Notes: generated by a model not told the origin, from the sequence alone. Counted from the first letter of the stretch, positions 23,980 to 33,179 are shown. The stretch: 64,000 nucleotides of DNA from SIG603 sp963611165 (GCA_963611165.1 CAVDQG010000003.1:1-64000), one strand, 5' to 3'. Numbers and translations are program-made.

Positions 23980-24024
23980 AAAAGTGCAGAGGGTACACGC
24001 TTAGGTGACTTCTGCACTTATTTT
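23980..24024 (+). terminator. Hairpin terminator between CapD-like and membrane-protein genes
   Basis: The arms AAGTGCAGA and TTCTGCACTT flank a 19-base loop and are followed by ATTTTG. The U-tract is short, so read-through is likely. Confidence 0.6.
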
Positions 24025-24053
24025 GAAATTTGAGAATTTGTGAGAATGAGAAA

Positions 24054-25814
24054 ATGAAAAAAACAGCTGATATAATTCAAAATATATACCGATTTTTGGT
24101 TGTCGGATGCTTTCTGATTATCATAACCTTTTTGTGTGCATATAATGCGGCGTCCACCGCAGTTCTTATAAACTGGGAGCACACGGCTTATATTGCCGAC
24201 TCCGTCAAGCTTCACTTGGCGTTCATCGTTCTTTCGCTTATTTTGGTGATTTTACTGAAGAGAAGCGGAGCTTACCGTTTTGTCTGCCAAAAGCTTGAGG
24301 ACGACAAAATATTCGGAAGATGCAAGTTTTTTCTTATAATCACAATCTTGGCTCTTTCCTGTCTGTGGGTGCTCAGCACGCAGTTTAAACCGGGCGTTGA
24401 CGAATATGCCGTTCAGCAGGCTGTGGAGGAGGTTTTGGAGGGGAACTACGAATCTTTTGCTCCGCTTGCCTACATGGATGAATATCCGAACAACTGGGGA
24501 TTTTTCCTTTTTTCCTATATTGTTGCCCGTATTTTCGGAAAAATGAACTATATCGTTATCCAGCTTATAATAGCCGTAACGATAGCATTAGCCTTTAAGG
24601 CACTCTCAGAGATAGCAGAGCTTTTTGAGATTGGCAGAGCGGGTCAATTACTCGTGCTTTTGGTCGGCGTGCTGTTTATCCCGTTCACTTTCTACTCCAT
24701 GATGGTTTACGGAAATTTGCCGGGTGTAGCCTTTGCGCTCATTGCCGTGAAGTATGAGATTAAGTATCTTAAAGACGGCGGTAAAATTTATCATGCCGTT
24801 ATCAGCGGAGTTTCAATAGCCGTAGGAGTTGCGTTCAAGAGCAACATGCAGATTTATTTTCTTGCCATGATTTTCACGGCGGTCATTCATGTGTTCAAAT
24901 CTTGGAAAAAGGCACTTGCCTTAGTTTTGATTTTGATTGCCGCATATGCCGTTCAGTCGTTCGGAATAGCGCTAATCATAAGGAGCATGACGGGCTGTGC
25001 GCTTGATAAGCCGATAACTTCGCTTGCGTGGGTTGCCATGGGACTTCAGGACGGCGATCTTGCTCCCGGATGGTGGAATAATTACAGCGTAAAGACCTAT
25101 TTTGAGTGCGGCGGCGACGCCGTCAAGCATTCGGCTGTGGTTAAATCGAGCATAAGCGATTCGCTTTCTAATTTTATTTCAAATCCCGATTATGCCGTAG
25201 AATTTTTCACGAAGAAAATTCTTTCCACATGGGCAAACCCAACCTTCCAGTGCTATGCTACCGTCAGGAACGGCACCTATTTGGCTGTTCCCAAGTGGAT
25301 GCTTGAGATGCTTTCCTATTCATCGCAGAAAAGCATGACAGAATATCTTGATGTGATAGCCTTTCTTGTTTATTTCGGCTCGCTTCTCTATGTGCTTACA
25401 GAGGACTTCAAGCGAACAGACAAGCTGATTTTGCCGATGACTTTTGTCGGCGGATTCGTTTTCTATCTCGTGTGGGAAGCAAAGGCAAGATACGGAATGA
25501 TGTTCTTTATTGTTCTCATTCCCTGTGCGGTGAAGGGTTTCAGCCGAACAGCTACGCTCATAACAGAAAAAATCAAGAAGATTAAGCAAAACAGACAGAC
25601 AAAGAGCACCGAAAGCGGCGAAAGAAAAATCAATCGCAAGCTTGCCGCAAGATTCTGTGTGGTGGCGGTTTCACTTGCCGTGTTTGTCGCTTTGTATGCC
25701 GTTAAATTTAATTTCGTTCTCAATCAGGATACGGGGGAATATCTCAGCTATGTCGAAAACTCTCCGGACGAGGAGGAAATAAAGTATCTCGGTCAGGCTG
25801 ATGACAGTAAATAA
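24054..25814 (+). CDS. Polytopic membrane protein, probable GT-C-type glycosyltransferase
   Basis: This 586-residue protein has about eleven hydrophobic segments and the layout of dolichyl-phosphate-mannose/ArnT-like GT-C enzymes. An acidic motif follows the second or third segment (STQFKPGVDEYAVQQA, with a candidate catalytic Asp/Glu) and a PNNWGFFLFSYIVARIFG segment. It may move lipid-linked sugars to polymer or peptide. The ATG at 24054 has only a weak ribosome site (TGAGAATGAGAAA). Family call is by topology and motif; a polymerase (Wzy) is an alternative. Confidence 0.65.
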   Translation: MKKTADIIQNIYRFLVVGCFLIIITFLCAYNAASTAVLINWEHTAYIADSVKLHLAFIVLSLILVILLKRSGAYRFVCQKLEDDKIFGRCKFFLIITILALSCLWVLSTQFKPGVDEYAVQQAVEEVLEGNYESFAPLAYMDEYPNNWGFFLFSYIVARIFGKMNYIVIQLIIAVTIALAFKALSEIAELFEIGRAGQLLVLLVGVLFIPFTFYSMMVYGNLPGVAFALIAVKYEIKYLKDGGKIYHAVISGVSIAVGVAFKSNMQIYFLAMIFTAVIHVFKSWKKALALVLILIAAYAVQSFGIALIIRSMTGCALDKPITSLAWVAMGLQDGDLAPGWWNNYSVKTYFECGGDAVKHSAVVKSSISDSLSNFISNPDYAVEFFTKKILSTWANPTFQCYATVRNGTYLAVPKWMLEMLSYSSQKSMTEYLDVIAFLVYFGSLLYVLTEDFKRTDKLILPMTFVGGFVFYLVWEAKARYGMMFFIVLIPCAVKGFSRTATLITEKIKKIKQNRQTKSTESGERKINRKLAARFCVVAVSLAVFVALYAVKFNFVLNQDTGEYLSYVENSPDEEEIKYLGQADDSK

Positions 25815-25827
25815 CCTATATACAGTA

Positions 25828-25864
25828 AAAACCGCAGTCGGATAAAAACGACTGCGGTTTTGTG
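25828..25864 (+). terminator. Strong rho-independent terminator ending the cps/peptide region
   Basis: A 13-bp perfect stem AAAACCGCAGTCG and CGACTGCGGTTTT with an 8-base loop, followed by TGTGC. Confidence 0.9.
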
Positions 25865-26010
25865 CATTCTCATAAAAATACTTGTGCACGGGGGAAAAAC
25901 AAAATTCTTGATTTCATAAGAATAAATCGTCAATTTAACACAAGATAGAGTAGTTTTTAACTGTTTAAATTAAATGACAAATAATTTACTTTTTTGTAAC
26001 ATTACTTTTA

Positions 26011-26039
26011 TTGCCTTGAAAGGGATAATTTGTTATACT
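26011..26039 (+). promoter_or_regulatory. Promoter for the DUF1538-PII operon
   Basis: TTGCCT, 17 bp and TATACT; transcription would start near 26046 and give a leader of about 165 nt that contains the structured element below. The stretch 25865-26010 is AT-rich with no gene that I can support. Confidence 0.62.
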
Positions 26040-26079
26040 AATTATAGATGTTGTGTTACTGTATACATTTTGTCGATTG

Positions 26080-26160
26080 GGATACATACATAGTGTGATT
26101 GCTTCTAAGCCAAGCAATCCGCTTTGGCGAATGAAATGTATGTATGAAATGTATGTATGT
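26080..26160 (+). promoter_or_regulatory. Structured 5' leader with nested inverted repeats
   Basis: A perfect 8-bp hairpin, GATTGCTT (26097-26104) with AAGCAATC (26112-26119), is nested inside an outer pair CATACATA (26085-26092) and TATGTATG. The outer 3' arm exists twice (26139-26146 and 26152-26159) because of a 13-bp direct repeat, so two alternative foldings are possible. It may be a regulatory RNA for the DUF1538 operon; it matches no riboswitch I know. Confidence 0.55.
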
Positions 26161-26210
26161 GTCAGAAAATAGGATGACCAAAAATTGAAAGAAAGAAAGG
26201 AGAGCTTTGT

Positions 26211-27731
26211 TTGCAGTTTTTCAGCCAGCTCAAAGAGAAAACGGGCGAATCCATGGCGGCGGTTTTGCCGATAACCGTCATTGTTTTCGTGCTGTCCGTC
26301 ACACTTGCTCCCCTTGACCCCGGCACGCTGATACTGTTCCTTTTCGGTGCGGTTCTGCTTGTTGCGGGAATGGGCTTTTTTACTATGGGGGTCGATATGG
26401 CAATGACGCCGCTCGGTGAGGGCGTCGGTTCGGTTCTCAGTAAAAAGAAAAAATTCATTATTCCGGCAGTGGCATTTTTTCTGCTCGGAATGCTTGCCAC
26501 GGTTGCGGAGCCTGATTTACAGGTGCTCGCAAATCAGGTTTCGGCAATCAACACTCAGGTGCTCATCTGGACGGTTGCGATAGGCGTGGGATTTTTCCTT
26601 GTTATCGCAACAATCAGAATAAGAAAGGGGATTCCGCTTCGTCGGCTTTTGCTCATTTTCTATTTCATCGTGTTCGCAATGGCGTTCATAGCACCGAACA
26701 ACTTCGTTCCCGTTTCATTTGATTCGGGCGGAGTTACCACGGGTCCGATAACGGTTCCGTTCATTATGGCTTTGGGTCTCGGTATAGCCTCGAGCCGCAG
26801 TGACAAAAACAGCGCAAGCGACAGCTTCGGTCTTGTTTCGCTTTGCTCGATAGGCCCGATTCTCTCCGTGCTTATTTTAAGCATAGTTTATAAGCCGCAG
26901 ACGGTTGATGTCAGCCTTGCCGAGGTACCCGAGGTATCCACAAGCGCACAGGTGGCGCATTACTTTATCCGTGCGTTTCCGAGTTATTTTGAGGAGGTTG
27001 CGATAGCAATTTTACCGCTTGTGGCGGTATTTGTGATTTTTCAGCTCATCACGAAAAATTATTCGGGAAATGAGCTTATCAAAATCGCAATGGGATTTAT
27101 CTATACCTACATCGGACTTGTCATGTTCCTTTGCGGAGTTAACGTCGGCTTCATGCCCGCCGGTCAGACTATCGGTGCGGCTATCGCTTCGAGCTCGCAG
27201 AGATGGCTTCTTATTCCTATCGGTATGCTCATCGGCTTCTTCATCGTAAAAGCCGAGCCGGCGGTTGCCGTTTTGCAGAAGCAGGTTGAGGAGGTTTCCA
27301 ACGGTGCTATTTCCGCCCGTGCGATGGGTGTTGCGCTTTCTGTCGGCGTCTGTGTTTCTGTCGGACTTGCCATGGTGCGTATGCTTACGGGCATGAATAT
27401 TTTCTTCCTTCTCATTCCCGGTTATGCGATTGCACTTGGCTTAAGCTTCTTTGTGCCGAACATCTTCACCGGTATCGCATTCGACTCCGGCGGAGTTGCC
27501 AGCGGCCCGATGACGGCTACATTCCTTTTGCCGTTCGCTCAGGGCGCATGCCAGGCAATAGGCGGAAACATGATGACTGACGCATTCGGAATTGTCGCAA
27601 TGATTGCCATGACGCCGCTTGTCACCATTCAGATTATGGGACTTTCAAGCATCGTCCGTCACAATATTCAGATAAGAAAGCTTCATTTCCACATGGAAAA
27701 GGTCGAGGATACAGTCCTCTTCTACGATTAA
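26211..27731 (+). CDS. DUF1538 membrane protein (transporter-like)
   Basis: This 506-residue protein starts at TTG after AGGAGA. It has two DUF1538 repeats of about 240 residues, each with a membrane bundle and the repeated signature FDSGGV-x-x-GP (residues about 178-188 and again near 424-434). The internal duplication suggests an inverted-repeat transporter fold. It is followed 12 bp later by a PII-like protein, a standard partner for gating transporters in response to metabolites. Substrate unknown; anion or small solute transport is inference. Confidence 0.88.
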   Translation: MQFFSQLKEKTGESMAAVLPITVIVFVLSVTLAPLDPGTLILFLFGAVLLVAGMGFFTMGVDMAMTPLGEGVGSVLSKKKKFIIPAVAFFLLGMLATVAEPDLQVLANQVSAINTQVLIWTVAIGVGFFLVIATIRIRKGIPLRRLLLIFYFIVFAMAFIAPNNFVPVSFDSGGVTTGPITVPFIMALGLGIASSRSDKNSASDSFGLVSLCSIGPILSVLILSIVYKPQTVDVSLAEVPEVSTSAQVAHYFIRAFPSYFEEVAIAILPLVAVFVIFQLITKNYSGNELIKIAMGFIYTYIGLVMFLCGVNVGFMPAGQTIGAAIASSSQRWLLIPIGMLIGFFIVKAEPAVAVLQKQVEEVSNGAISARAMGVALSVGVCVSVGLAMVRMLTGMNIFFLLIPGYAIALGLSFFVPNIFTGIAFDSGGVASGPMTATFLLPFAQGACQAIGGNMMTDAFGIVAMIAMTPLVTIQIMGLSSIVRHNIQIRKLHFHMEKVEDTVLFYD

Positions 27732-27743
27732 CGGAGGCATAAT

Positions 27744-28409
27744 ATGGAAAAAATCAAAGCGGTTGTCTCCATCGTGGAGCGTGGACAGGGTGCTGTTCTG
27801 CAAAGGCACTACGGCAAGCAGGGAATATATTTCCACACGCAGTGCCTTGGAAGAGGAACGGCAACCAGTGAAATCATGGATATTCTGGGACTTGACTCCA
27901 AGGACAAGGATGTTGTAATCAGCCTTGCTACGAGCAGTCTTGTTATGAACCTTTTCAAGGTGATTAATTCTGACCTCAGGGGCAGTATGGGCGTAAAGGG
28001 CGTTGCGTGCAGTGTGCCCATCTCGGGAATTAACAATATATTGGCAAATTTGCTTGCCTATCAGTCCGAAAAGCATAAAAAGGAATCCGGAGGAGAAGAA
28101 GTGGAACGCACTAAAAATACAATGATAATCGTTCTTTGCAACCGAGGAACTACGGGTGATGTTATGGCAACCGCAAAGGAAAACGGCGCAAGGGGCGGAA
28201 CAATAATCAAATCGAGAATATCGGGCTTCGAGGAGCTCGAACAGGCATACAGCTTGAAGGTCGATGACAACAAGGATATTCTCGCCATAATGGTTTCCAC
28301 CGATAAGCGTGCCGCCATCATGGAGGCAATCAATAAGGAGCACGGACTTCAGAGCAAGGCTCAGTCTTTCCTTTTCTGCCTGCCTATCGAGGAAATGACA
28401 AAACTTTAA
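27744..28409 (+). CDS. Tandem PII-like regulatory protein paired with DUF1538
   Basis: This 221-residue protein comprises two PII-like ferredoxin folds. The first is MEKIKAVVSIVERGQGAVLQRHYGKQG, with the ligand-loop Gly-rich GRGTATSE. The second starts at about 125 (NTMIIVLCNRGTTGDVMATAKENGARGGTII). The ligand pocket resembles that of nucleotide-binding PII/PII-like proteins but lacks the classical PII T-loop tyrosine. Its place directly behind the DUF1538 gene suggests it opens or closes that transporter. Ribosome site ACGGAGGCATAAT. Confidence 0.85.
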   Translation: MEKIKAVVSIVERGQGAVLQRHYGKQGIYFHTQCLGRGTATSEIMDILGLDSKDKDVVISLATSSLVMNLFKVINSDLRGSMGVKGVACSVPISGINNILANLLAYQSEKHKKESGGEEVERTKNTMIIVLCNRGTTGDVMATAKENGARGGTIIKSRISGFEELEQAYSLKVDDNKDILAIMVSTDKRAAIMEAINKEHGLQSKAQSFLFCLPIEEMTKL

Positions 28410-28428
28410 ATTTAAAAATTGATGTTTT

Positions 28429-28458
28429 GGGGAGTCTGTTTAAACAGGCTCCTTTTGT
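28429..28458 (+). terminator. Terminator after the DUF1538-PII operon
   Basis: The arms GGAGTCTGTT and AACAGGCTCC form a hairpin followed by TTTTGTTC. Confidence 0.82.
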
Positions 28459-28482
28459 TCACAAAAAGTTTTTGCTTTTTTC

Positions 28483-28511
28483 TTGTTACATAAATATACA
28501 TGTGTTATATT
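28483..28511 (+). promoter_or_regulatory. Promoter for cardiolipin synthase
   Basis: TTGTTA, 17 bp and TATATT, with a transcript start near 28518. This rules out the upstream in-frame codon at 28500 as the start of the gene. Confidence 0.6.
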
Positions 28512-28577
28512 TATGCTACAAAGTGTGTTAAATATTTTAGACTATTGCATCTAAGGAAATCGGGGAATCTGAATAAA

Positions 28578-30134
28578 ATGAGCGCAAATACCTTGGAGAG
28601 CAGAAAGAACGTCCAAAACGGAGTTCGAAGGCTGATTTTCTGCGGCATTTCCATTTTGCTGCAGCTCGGCTTTTTTGCTCTTCTCTTAACAAAACTTTAT
28701 AACTGGGCGTCGATAATCGACATCGTGGTGAGAATGGCGGCTTTTGCTCTGGCACTGGTGCTGTACGGACAAAACAAGACTACTCTCAATATGACTACGC
28801 CGTGGATAATTCTGATATTGTCCTTTCCGATTTTGGGAATAGGACTTACACTGCTTATCGGTCTTGACGGCGGTACATACAAAATGAAAAAGCGTTATGC
28901 CGAGATAGATTATCGGCTTTTGCCTATGCTTGGGAAAAACGATGAGGAGCTTGAAAGGCTCACGGATAAAAACCCCCGTGCAGGCTCGATTGCAAGATAT
29001 ATTGCGAAAAACTCGAAGTATCCCGTCTATGATGGTTCGAGTGTGAGATATTTTGACGAGGCGATAAACGGTCTTGAAAGCCAGCTTGAGGATCTTAGGA
29101 AGGCAGAGAGATTTATCTTTATGGAATATCATGCCATTGAGGACGCTAAGGCTTGGTCGAGAATAGAGGCGGTTCTGGCGGAAAGAGCGGCGGCAGGCGT
29201 TGAGGTTCGTGTTTTCTATGACGACATGGGCTCAATCGGATTTATAAACACAACATTTATCGAGAAATTAAAGGCAAAGGGAATAAGATGCAGAGTTTTT
29301 AACCCCTTTGCTCCTATGGTGAATGTGTTTCTTAACAACCGTGACCATCGAAAGATAACCGTTATAGACGGAAAAATCGGTTACACGGGAGGATATAATT
29401 TAGCGGACGAATATTTTAACTATACTCACCCGTACGGAATGTGGAAAGATACGGGAATAAGAATTGAGGGCGATGCGGTCGCAAACCTTACGGCGGCTTT
29501 CCTCGAGATGTGGAACGCCGCAAAGGACGGCAACCGTGATACGGACGAGAGATTCGAGGAATTTCTCAGAACAGAAAGGGCAGAAAATCCCGAGGGGTTT
29601 GTCCAGCCATATGCCGACATTCCTATCGACCATGAGAAAGTGGGCGAGGAGGTGTATATCAGTCTTATCAATAAGGCTGAAAGATACTGCTACTTTATCA
29701 CGCCGTATCTTATTATCACGGACGAAATGAAACATGCGCTCAACTTAGCCGCCAAGCGTGGAGTTGACGTGAGAATAATCACACCGGGAATACCCGACAA
29801 AAAGCTTATTTACAGCGTAACGAGATCGTTTTACAGCGAGCTTGTGCCAAGCGGTGTGAGAATTTATGAGTGGACTCCGGGATTTTGTCACGCTAAGATG
29901 TGCGTGGTTGATGATGAAATGGCTACATGCGGAACGATAAATCTTGATTACCGCAGTCTTTATCATCACTTTGAGAACGGCTGCTTTATGGCTCACTGTG
30001 AAGCGGTTCTCAAAATTAAAGAGGATATGCTTAAAACGATGGGGGAATCAAGAGAGGTGACGGACGACTACGCAAAGACAGACAAAAAGAGGATAGGACA
30101 GCTTATCATGCGGCTGTTTGCAGGACTATTGTAA
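28578..30134 (+). CDS. cls: Cardiolipin synthase (phospholipase D family)
   Basis: Cardiolipin synthase joins two phosphatidylglycerols (or uses related donors) at the membrane. This 518-residue protein has two or three N-terminal membrane segments (about 15-90) and two HKD catalytic motifs, DHRKITVIDGKIGYTGG and CHAKMCVVDDEMATCGTINLD. Start ATG 28578 lies after CGGGGAATCTGAATAAA. Two small genes follow closely and may be co-transcribed. Confidence 0.93.
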   Translation: MSANTLESRKNVQNGVRRLIFCGISILLQLGFFALLLTKLYNWASIIDIVVRMAAFALALVLYGQNKTTLNMTTPWIILILSFPILGIGLTLLIGLDGGTYKMKKRYAEIDYRLLPMLGKNDEELERLTDKNPRAGSIARYIAKNSKYPVYDGSSVRYFDEAINGLESQLEDLRKAERFIFMEYHAIEDAKAWSRIEAVLAERAAAGVEVRVFYDDMGSIGFINTTFIEKLKAKGIRCRVFNPFAPMVNVFLNNRDHRKITVIDGKIGYTGGYNLADEYFNYTHPYGMWKDTGIRIEGDAVANLTAAFLEMWNAAKDGNRDTDERFEEFLRTERAENPEGFVQPYADIPIDHEKVGEEVYISLINKAERYCYFITPYLIITDEMKHALNLAAKRGVDVRIITPGIPDKKLIYSVTRSFYSELVPSGVRIYEWTPGFCHAKMCVVDDEMATCGTINLDYRSLYHHFENGCFMAHCEAVLKIKEDMLKTMGESREVTDDYAKTDKKRIGQLIMRLFAGLL

Positions 30135-30163
30135 GAACTGTTTCGGTTTATGGGGGTAACTGA

Positions 30164-30409
30164 ATGAAAAATCCGTTTTACGGAATGCTTGGAATGTTTG
30201 CGGTTTTTAAGGTGTTTGGAACATTCCTCGTGATTTATTTGATTATGTTTTTGGCGGTTATTGCATTGGCTTATATTTTCTGTGCGGTAACTCAAAGGTC
30301 GGTTGACGGAAAAACGGTCAGAATATGCGCTTTGACAGCGATTATTCCCGCAGTGATTTTCACGGCGGTTATAGCGTTTGTTTTATCGAAAATCCCTATG
30401 CTTATTTGA
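30164..30409 (+). CDS. Small two-helix membrane protein, unknown
   Basis: This 81-residue protein has two hydrophobic segments (about 10-42 and 58-80) separated by a short polar turn (TQRSVDGKTVR). It starts after GGGGGTAACTGA, 29 bp behind cardiolipin synthase, so is likely co-transcribed. I do not recognise the family. A lipid-related accessory role is only guilt by association. Confidence 0.6.
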   Translation: MKNPFYGMLGMFAVFKVFGTFLVIYLIMFLAVIALAYIFCAVTQRSVDGKTVRICALTAIIPAVIFTAVIAFVLSKIPMLI

Positions 30410-30439
30410 TTAGGAAATGTATATTTGCGGAGGTTAATT

Positions 30440-30979
30440 ATGACAGAAAAGTTTAAGCTTGACGATTACAAGGTGTTCGATATGTTCAAGAACAGCTGGG
30501 CACTCGTAACGGCAGGAAATCTCGACAGCTACAATTCGTGCACGGTCGGCTGGGGAAGTCTGGGAACGCTCTGGTCAAGACCCGGCAATGACGGCGCAAG
30601 CGTTACGGTTTATATTCATCCGGCGCGTTTTACGGAGCATTTTCTTGAGGAAAACTCAAGCTTCACGGTAAGCTTTTTCCCAAAGAAATATAAGAAAGCT
30701 CTCGGCTACATGGGTTCGCACTCGGGAAGAAACGAGGACAAGGCGAAAAACTGCGGTTTGACACCAATGAAAGCGGGCGACAGCGTAAGCTTCGAGGAGG
30801 CAGAACTCACCTTTGTTTGCAGAAAGGTCTATGCTCATCAGTTTGCCAAGGAGGGTATCGCACAGGATATTCAGGATTATTATGCCGCAAATCCCAAGGT
30901 TTACCCTGACGGAACAGAGGGCGGATGGCAGCCGCACTATGTGTTTGTCGGAGAAATCACCGAGGTCATTAAGAAATAA
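30440..30979 (+). CDS. Flavin reductase-like FMN-binding protein
   Basis: This 179-residue protein has the split-barrel flavin reductase pattern: SWALVTAGNLDSYNSCTVGWGSLGTLW (phosphate and isoalloxazine contacts), SVTVYIHPARFTEHFLEENSSFTVSFF, then YMGSHSGRNEDKAKNCGLTP. It matches the anaerobe-typical flavin reductase/HpaC-like family that uses FMN. ATG 30440 is preceded by GGAGG; an earlier GTG-type start at 30425 is not. Substrate unknown. Confidence 0.88.
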   Translation: MTEKFKLDDYKVFDMFKNSWALVTAGNLDSYNSCTVGWGSLGTLWSRPGNDGASVTVYIHPARFTEHFLEENSSFTVSFFPKKYKKALGYMGSHSGRNEDKAKNCGLTPMKAGDSVSFEEAELTFVCRKVYAHQFAKEGIAQDIQDYYAANPKVYPDGTEGGWQPHYVFVGEITEVIKK

Positions 30980-30996
30980 TCAAAAATAATCAAACT

Positions 30997-31033
30997 AAAA
31001 GGAAAGCTTTTCGAAAAAGGCTTTCCTTTTTGT
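30997..31033 (+). terminator. Rho-independent terminator
   Basis: An 11-bp stem AAAAGGAAAGC with GCTTTCCTTTT, then TTGTG. Ends the cls-flavin reductase transcript. Confidence 0.9.
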
Positions 31034-31158
31034 GTTTAGACGCCAAGTTTTAAACAATTGCCTTCAAGATGTTGAAAACTTGATGCGGCTTCGCTTTGAT
31101 ATATAGAAAAATCCGCACAATTCCACTGTTTTTTGTCGGTTAATATAACCGATTTTTC

Positions 31159-31187
31159 TTGACATAACGGGTAAGTGTTATTAAAAT
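31159..31187 (+). promoter_or_regulatory. Promoter for the TPM-domain protein
   Basis: TTGACA, 17 bp and TAAAAT, 57 bp before the ATG. Confidence 0.7.
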
Positions 31188-31243
31188 AAAGGGTGCATTA
31201 GCAGAAAATTTTGCAGATTTTTTTCAAACGGAGATATTTTATC

Positions 31244-32350
31244 ATGACTTTAAGAGGGGATATCCTTAAAAATATAGTTGCTTTTGTGTTGGCTCTGACT
31301 ATTGCGTTGCCTATTGTTTTTTCGAGTGGTATGACGGCATTTGCCGATGAATCTTCAAGCGAAGAGGCAAGCGTATCTGAAGAAAGCAGTGATACTTCTG
31401 ATGCTTCTGACGCTTCCTCAAGTGAGGCTTCGAGCGAATCAAGCACAGAGAGCTCGACTGCGGCAACAAACTATACCATTCCCTCGGCATCAAGCGATTT
31501 TTATGTGTACGATGAGATGAACACGATTTCTGACGCTACACGTCAGTCTATCGTTCAGACGGGAGAGTATCTGAACACGCAGTACGGCGCACAGATTGTG
31601 GTAGCGGTGTTTAATACGCTTGGTGATTACAACATCGAGAGTTTTACAAATGAACTGCTTACTTCTTGGAAAGTCGGCGGTGATGCGGGATACGGTCTTG
31701 TCTTCCTGATGGATGTTTCCGAGGACGATTACTACTGTATTTCCGGTGAGGGTCTAAAACAGCTTTTCACTTCATCTAAAATTCAGACTATTCTCGATGA
31801 CAATATCGAGTCGGTCTTTGCTCAGAAGAACTATGATGCGGCGGCTTTAGCCTTTGTCAATGCCTGTACAAGCGATCTCGAGAAGTATATGCAAGACCTT
31901 GCCGCTTCGGGCGTAGTGCTTGTTAAAAATTCAAACACTACCGCCACGACAGCTTCTGCAAGCGATTCGACTGACGCTCAGTCGGCTGACGCACAGAGCA
32001 CTGCCCAAGAGACCACAAAGAAATCAGGCGGATTTTTGGGCTTCCTCAAGGTGCTTGTCATCATAATTCTCGTGCTTGTCATTCTTCTTTGCATCCTGTT
32101 TGTCCTTGCATATCTGCACGGTCAAAAGGTCAAGCGTGAGAGAGCAGAGGCAAGGCGCAGAAACGCTCAGAGAAGAGGAAATTCTTCTTCTGCACCGAGA
32201 AGCTCACAGCGTTCATCTTCGTCTTCGAGAGGAAACACTTCATCTTCAAGACAGCGTTCATCGGGCGGCACACGCTCGGGTACCACTGTTAACAGAGCAA
32301 GAAGCTCATCTTCCCAGAGAAGTGATTACAGAAGCCGATATGACAGATAA
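31244..32350 (+). CDS. Secreted/membrane TPM-domain (DUF477) protein with Ser-rich linker and Arg/Ser tail
   Basis: This 368-residue protein starts after GGAGATATTTTATC. It has a signal peptide (residues 1-37, ending GMTAFA), a Ser/Glu/Thr low-complexity linker, and a TPM domain (about 85-225: FYVYDEMNTISDATRQSIV, GDAGYGLVFLMDVSEDDYYCISGEGL). Another linker, a membrane helix (about 275-300) and a strongly basic Ser/Arg-rich tail follow. TPM proteins are membrane-linked and associated with photosystem repair or phosphatase-like activity; here the function is unknown. The basic tail could bind nucleic acid, acidic lipid or a partner on the cytoplasmic face. Confidence 0.85.
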   Translation: MTLRGDILKNIVAFVLALTIALPIVFSSGMTAFADESSSEEASVSEESSDTSDASDASSSEASSESSTESSTAATNYTIPSASSDFYVYDEMNTISDATRQSIVQTGEYLNTQYGAQIVVAVFNTLGDYNIESFTNELLTSWKVGGDAGYGLVFLMDVSEDDYYCISGEGLKQLFTSSKIQTILDDNIESVFAQKNYDAAALAFVNACTSDLEKYMQDLAASGVVLVKNSNTTATTASASDSTDAQSADAQSTAQETTKKSGGFLGFLKVLVIIILVLVILLCILFVLAYLHGQKVKRERAEARRRNAQRRGNSSSAPRSSQRSSSSSRGNTSSSRQRSSGGTRSGTTVNRARSSSSQRSDYRSRYDR

Positions 32351-32374
32351 TTAAAAATTAAAAAAGTAAAAATT

Positions 32375-32411
32375 AAGCACGGTGAAATTGAACATTCACC
32401 GTGCTTTTTGT
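32375..32411. terminator. Bidirectional terminator between TPM gene and the SDR gene
   Basis: A 12-bp perfect stem AAGCACGGTGAA with TTCACCGTGCTT and A/T tracts on both sides; serves both converging genes. Confidence 0.92.
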
Positions 32412-32418
32412 CTGTTTA

Positions 32419-33162
32419 TTATAGAACCATTCCGCCGTTCACTCCGAGAACCTGACCCGTGATGAATTTGGCGTCGGCAAGGAAAGCGCATGCCTTTGCA
32501 ACATCATCGGGAGTTCCGATAGTGCCTAAAGGAATTTCCTCACGAATGGCATTGACATCCTCTTCGCTCAGGTGAGAATTCATCTTGGTGTCTATCATAC
32601 CGGGGGAAACGCAGTTGACTGTAATTCCGCTTGGGCCGACTTCCTGTGCGAGTGCCTTGGTCATTGCTATGAGTCCGCCCTTTGAAGCCGAGTAAGCAAC
32701 CTCACAGCTTGCGCCGACTTGTCCCCACATGGACGAGACATTTATGATACTGCCACTTTTCTCGTGTATCATATTTCTTATGCATCGCTTGGAGACGAGA
32801 AACGCTCCCGTGAGATTTATGTTTATTATATCGTTCCACTCTGAAAGTGTGGTTTCGTCAAAAAGCTTTATCAGAGATATTCCCGCATTGTTGACGAGAA
32901 CGCTGACATTTCCGAGCGTGCTTTCAATTTCGTTCAGCATGCTGTCGATTTCTTCTTCCGACCTTAGGTCTGCATGAAAAGCCTTTGCGTTGTATCCTCC
33001 AGAATTAAGTTCGTTTTCGAGTTCGAGTGCCGAAGAAGAATTGCTCATATAGTGAATTGCGACAGAATAGCCCTTTTCGGCGAGGACACGGCAAATCGCT
33101 CTGCCGATGTCTCCTGAACCGCCTGTCACAAGTGCGGTTTTCGTTTTATTTAAATTTGTCAT
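32419..33162 (-). CDS. Short-chain dehydrogenase/reductase, FabG-like
   Basis: This 247-residue SDR has the cofactor motif TGGSGDIGRAI, NNAG (residues about 92-95), catalytic Ser in INVSSMWG and YSASKGG (YxxxK), and NCVSPGMIDTKM. It is closest in form to 3-oxoacyl-ACP reductases, but no fatty-acid genes are nearby. It follows rsmE by 17 bp in the same direction and may instead have a stand-alone role. NADPH preference is not readable. Confidence 0.87.
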   Translation of the reverse strand: MTNLNKTKTALVTGGSGDIGRAICRVLAEKGYSVAIHYMSNSSSALELENELNSGGYNAKAFHADLRSEEEIDSMLNEIESTLGNVSVLVNNAGISLIKLFDETTLSEWNDIININLTGAFLVSKRCIRNMIHEKSGSIINVSSMWGQVGASCEVAYSASKGGLIAMTKALAQEVGPSGITVNCVSPGMIDTKMNSHLSEEDVNAIREEIPLGTIGTPDDVAKACAFLADAKFITGQVLGVNGGMVL

Positions 33163-33179
33163 AGTGCCCCTTTGATGAT

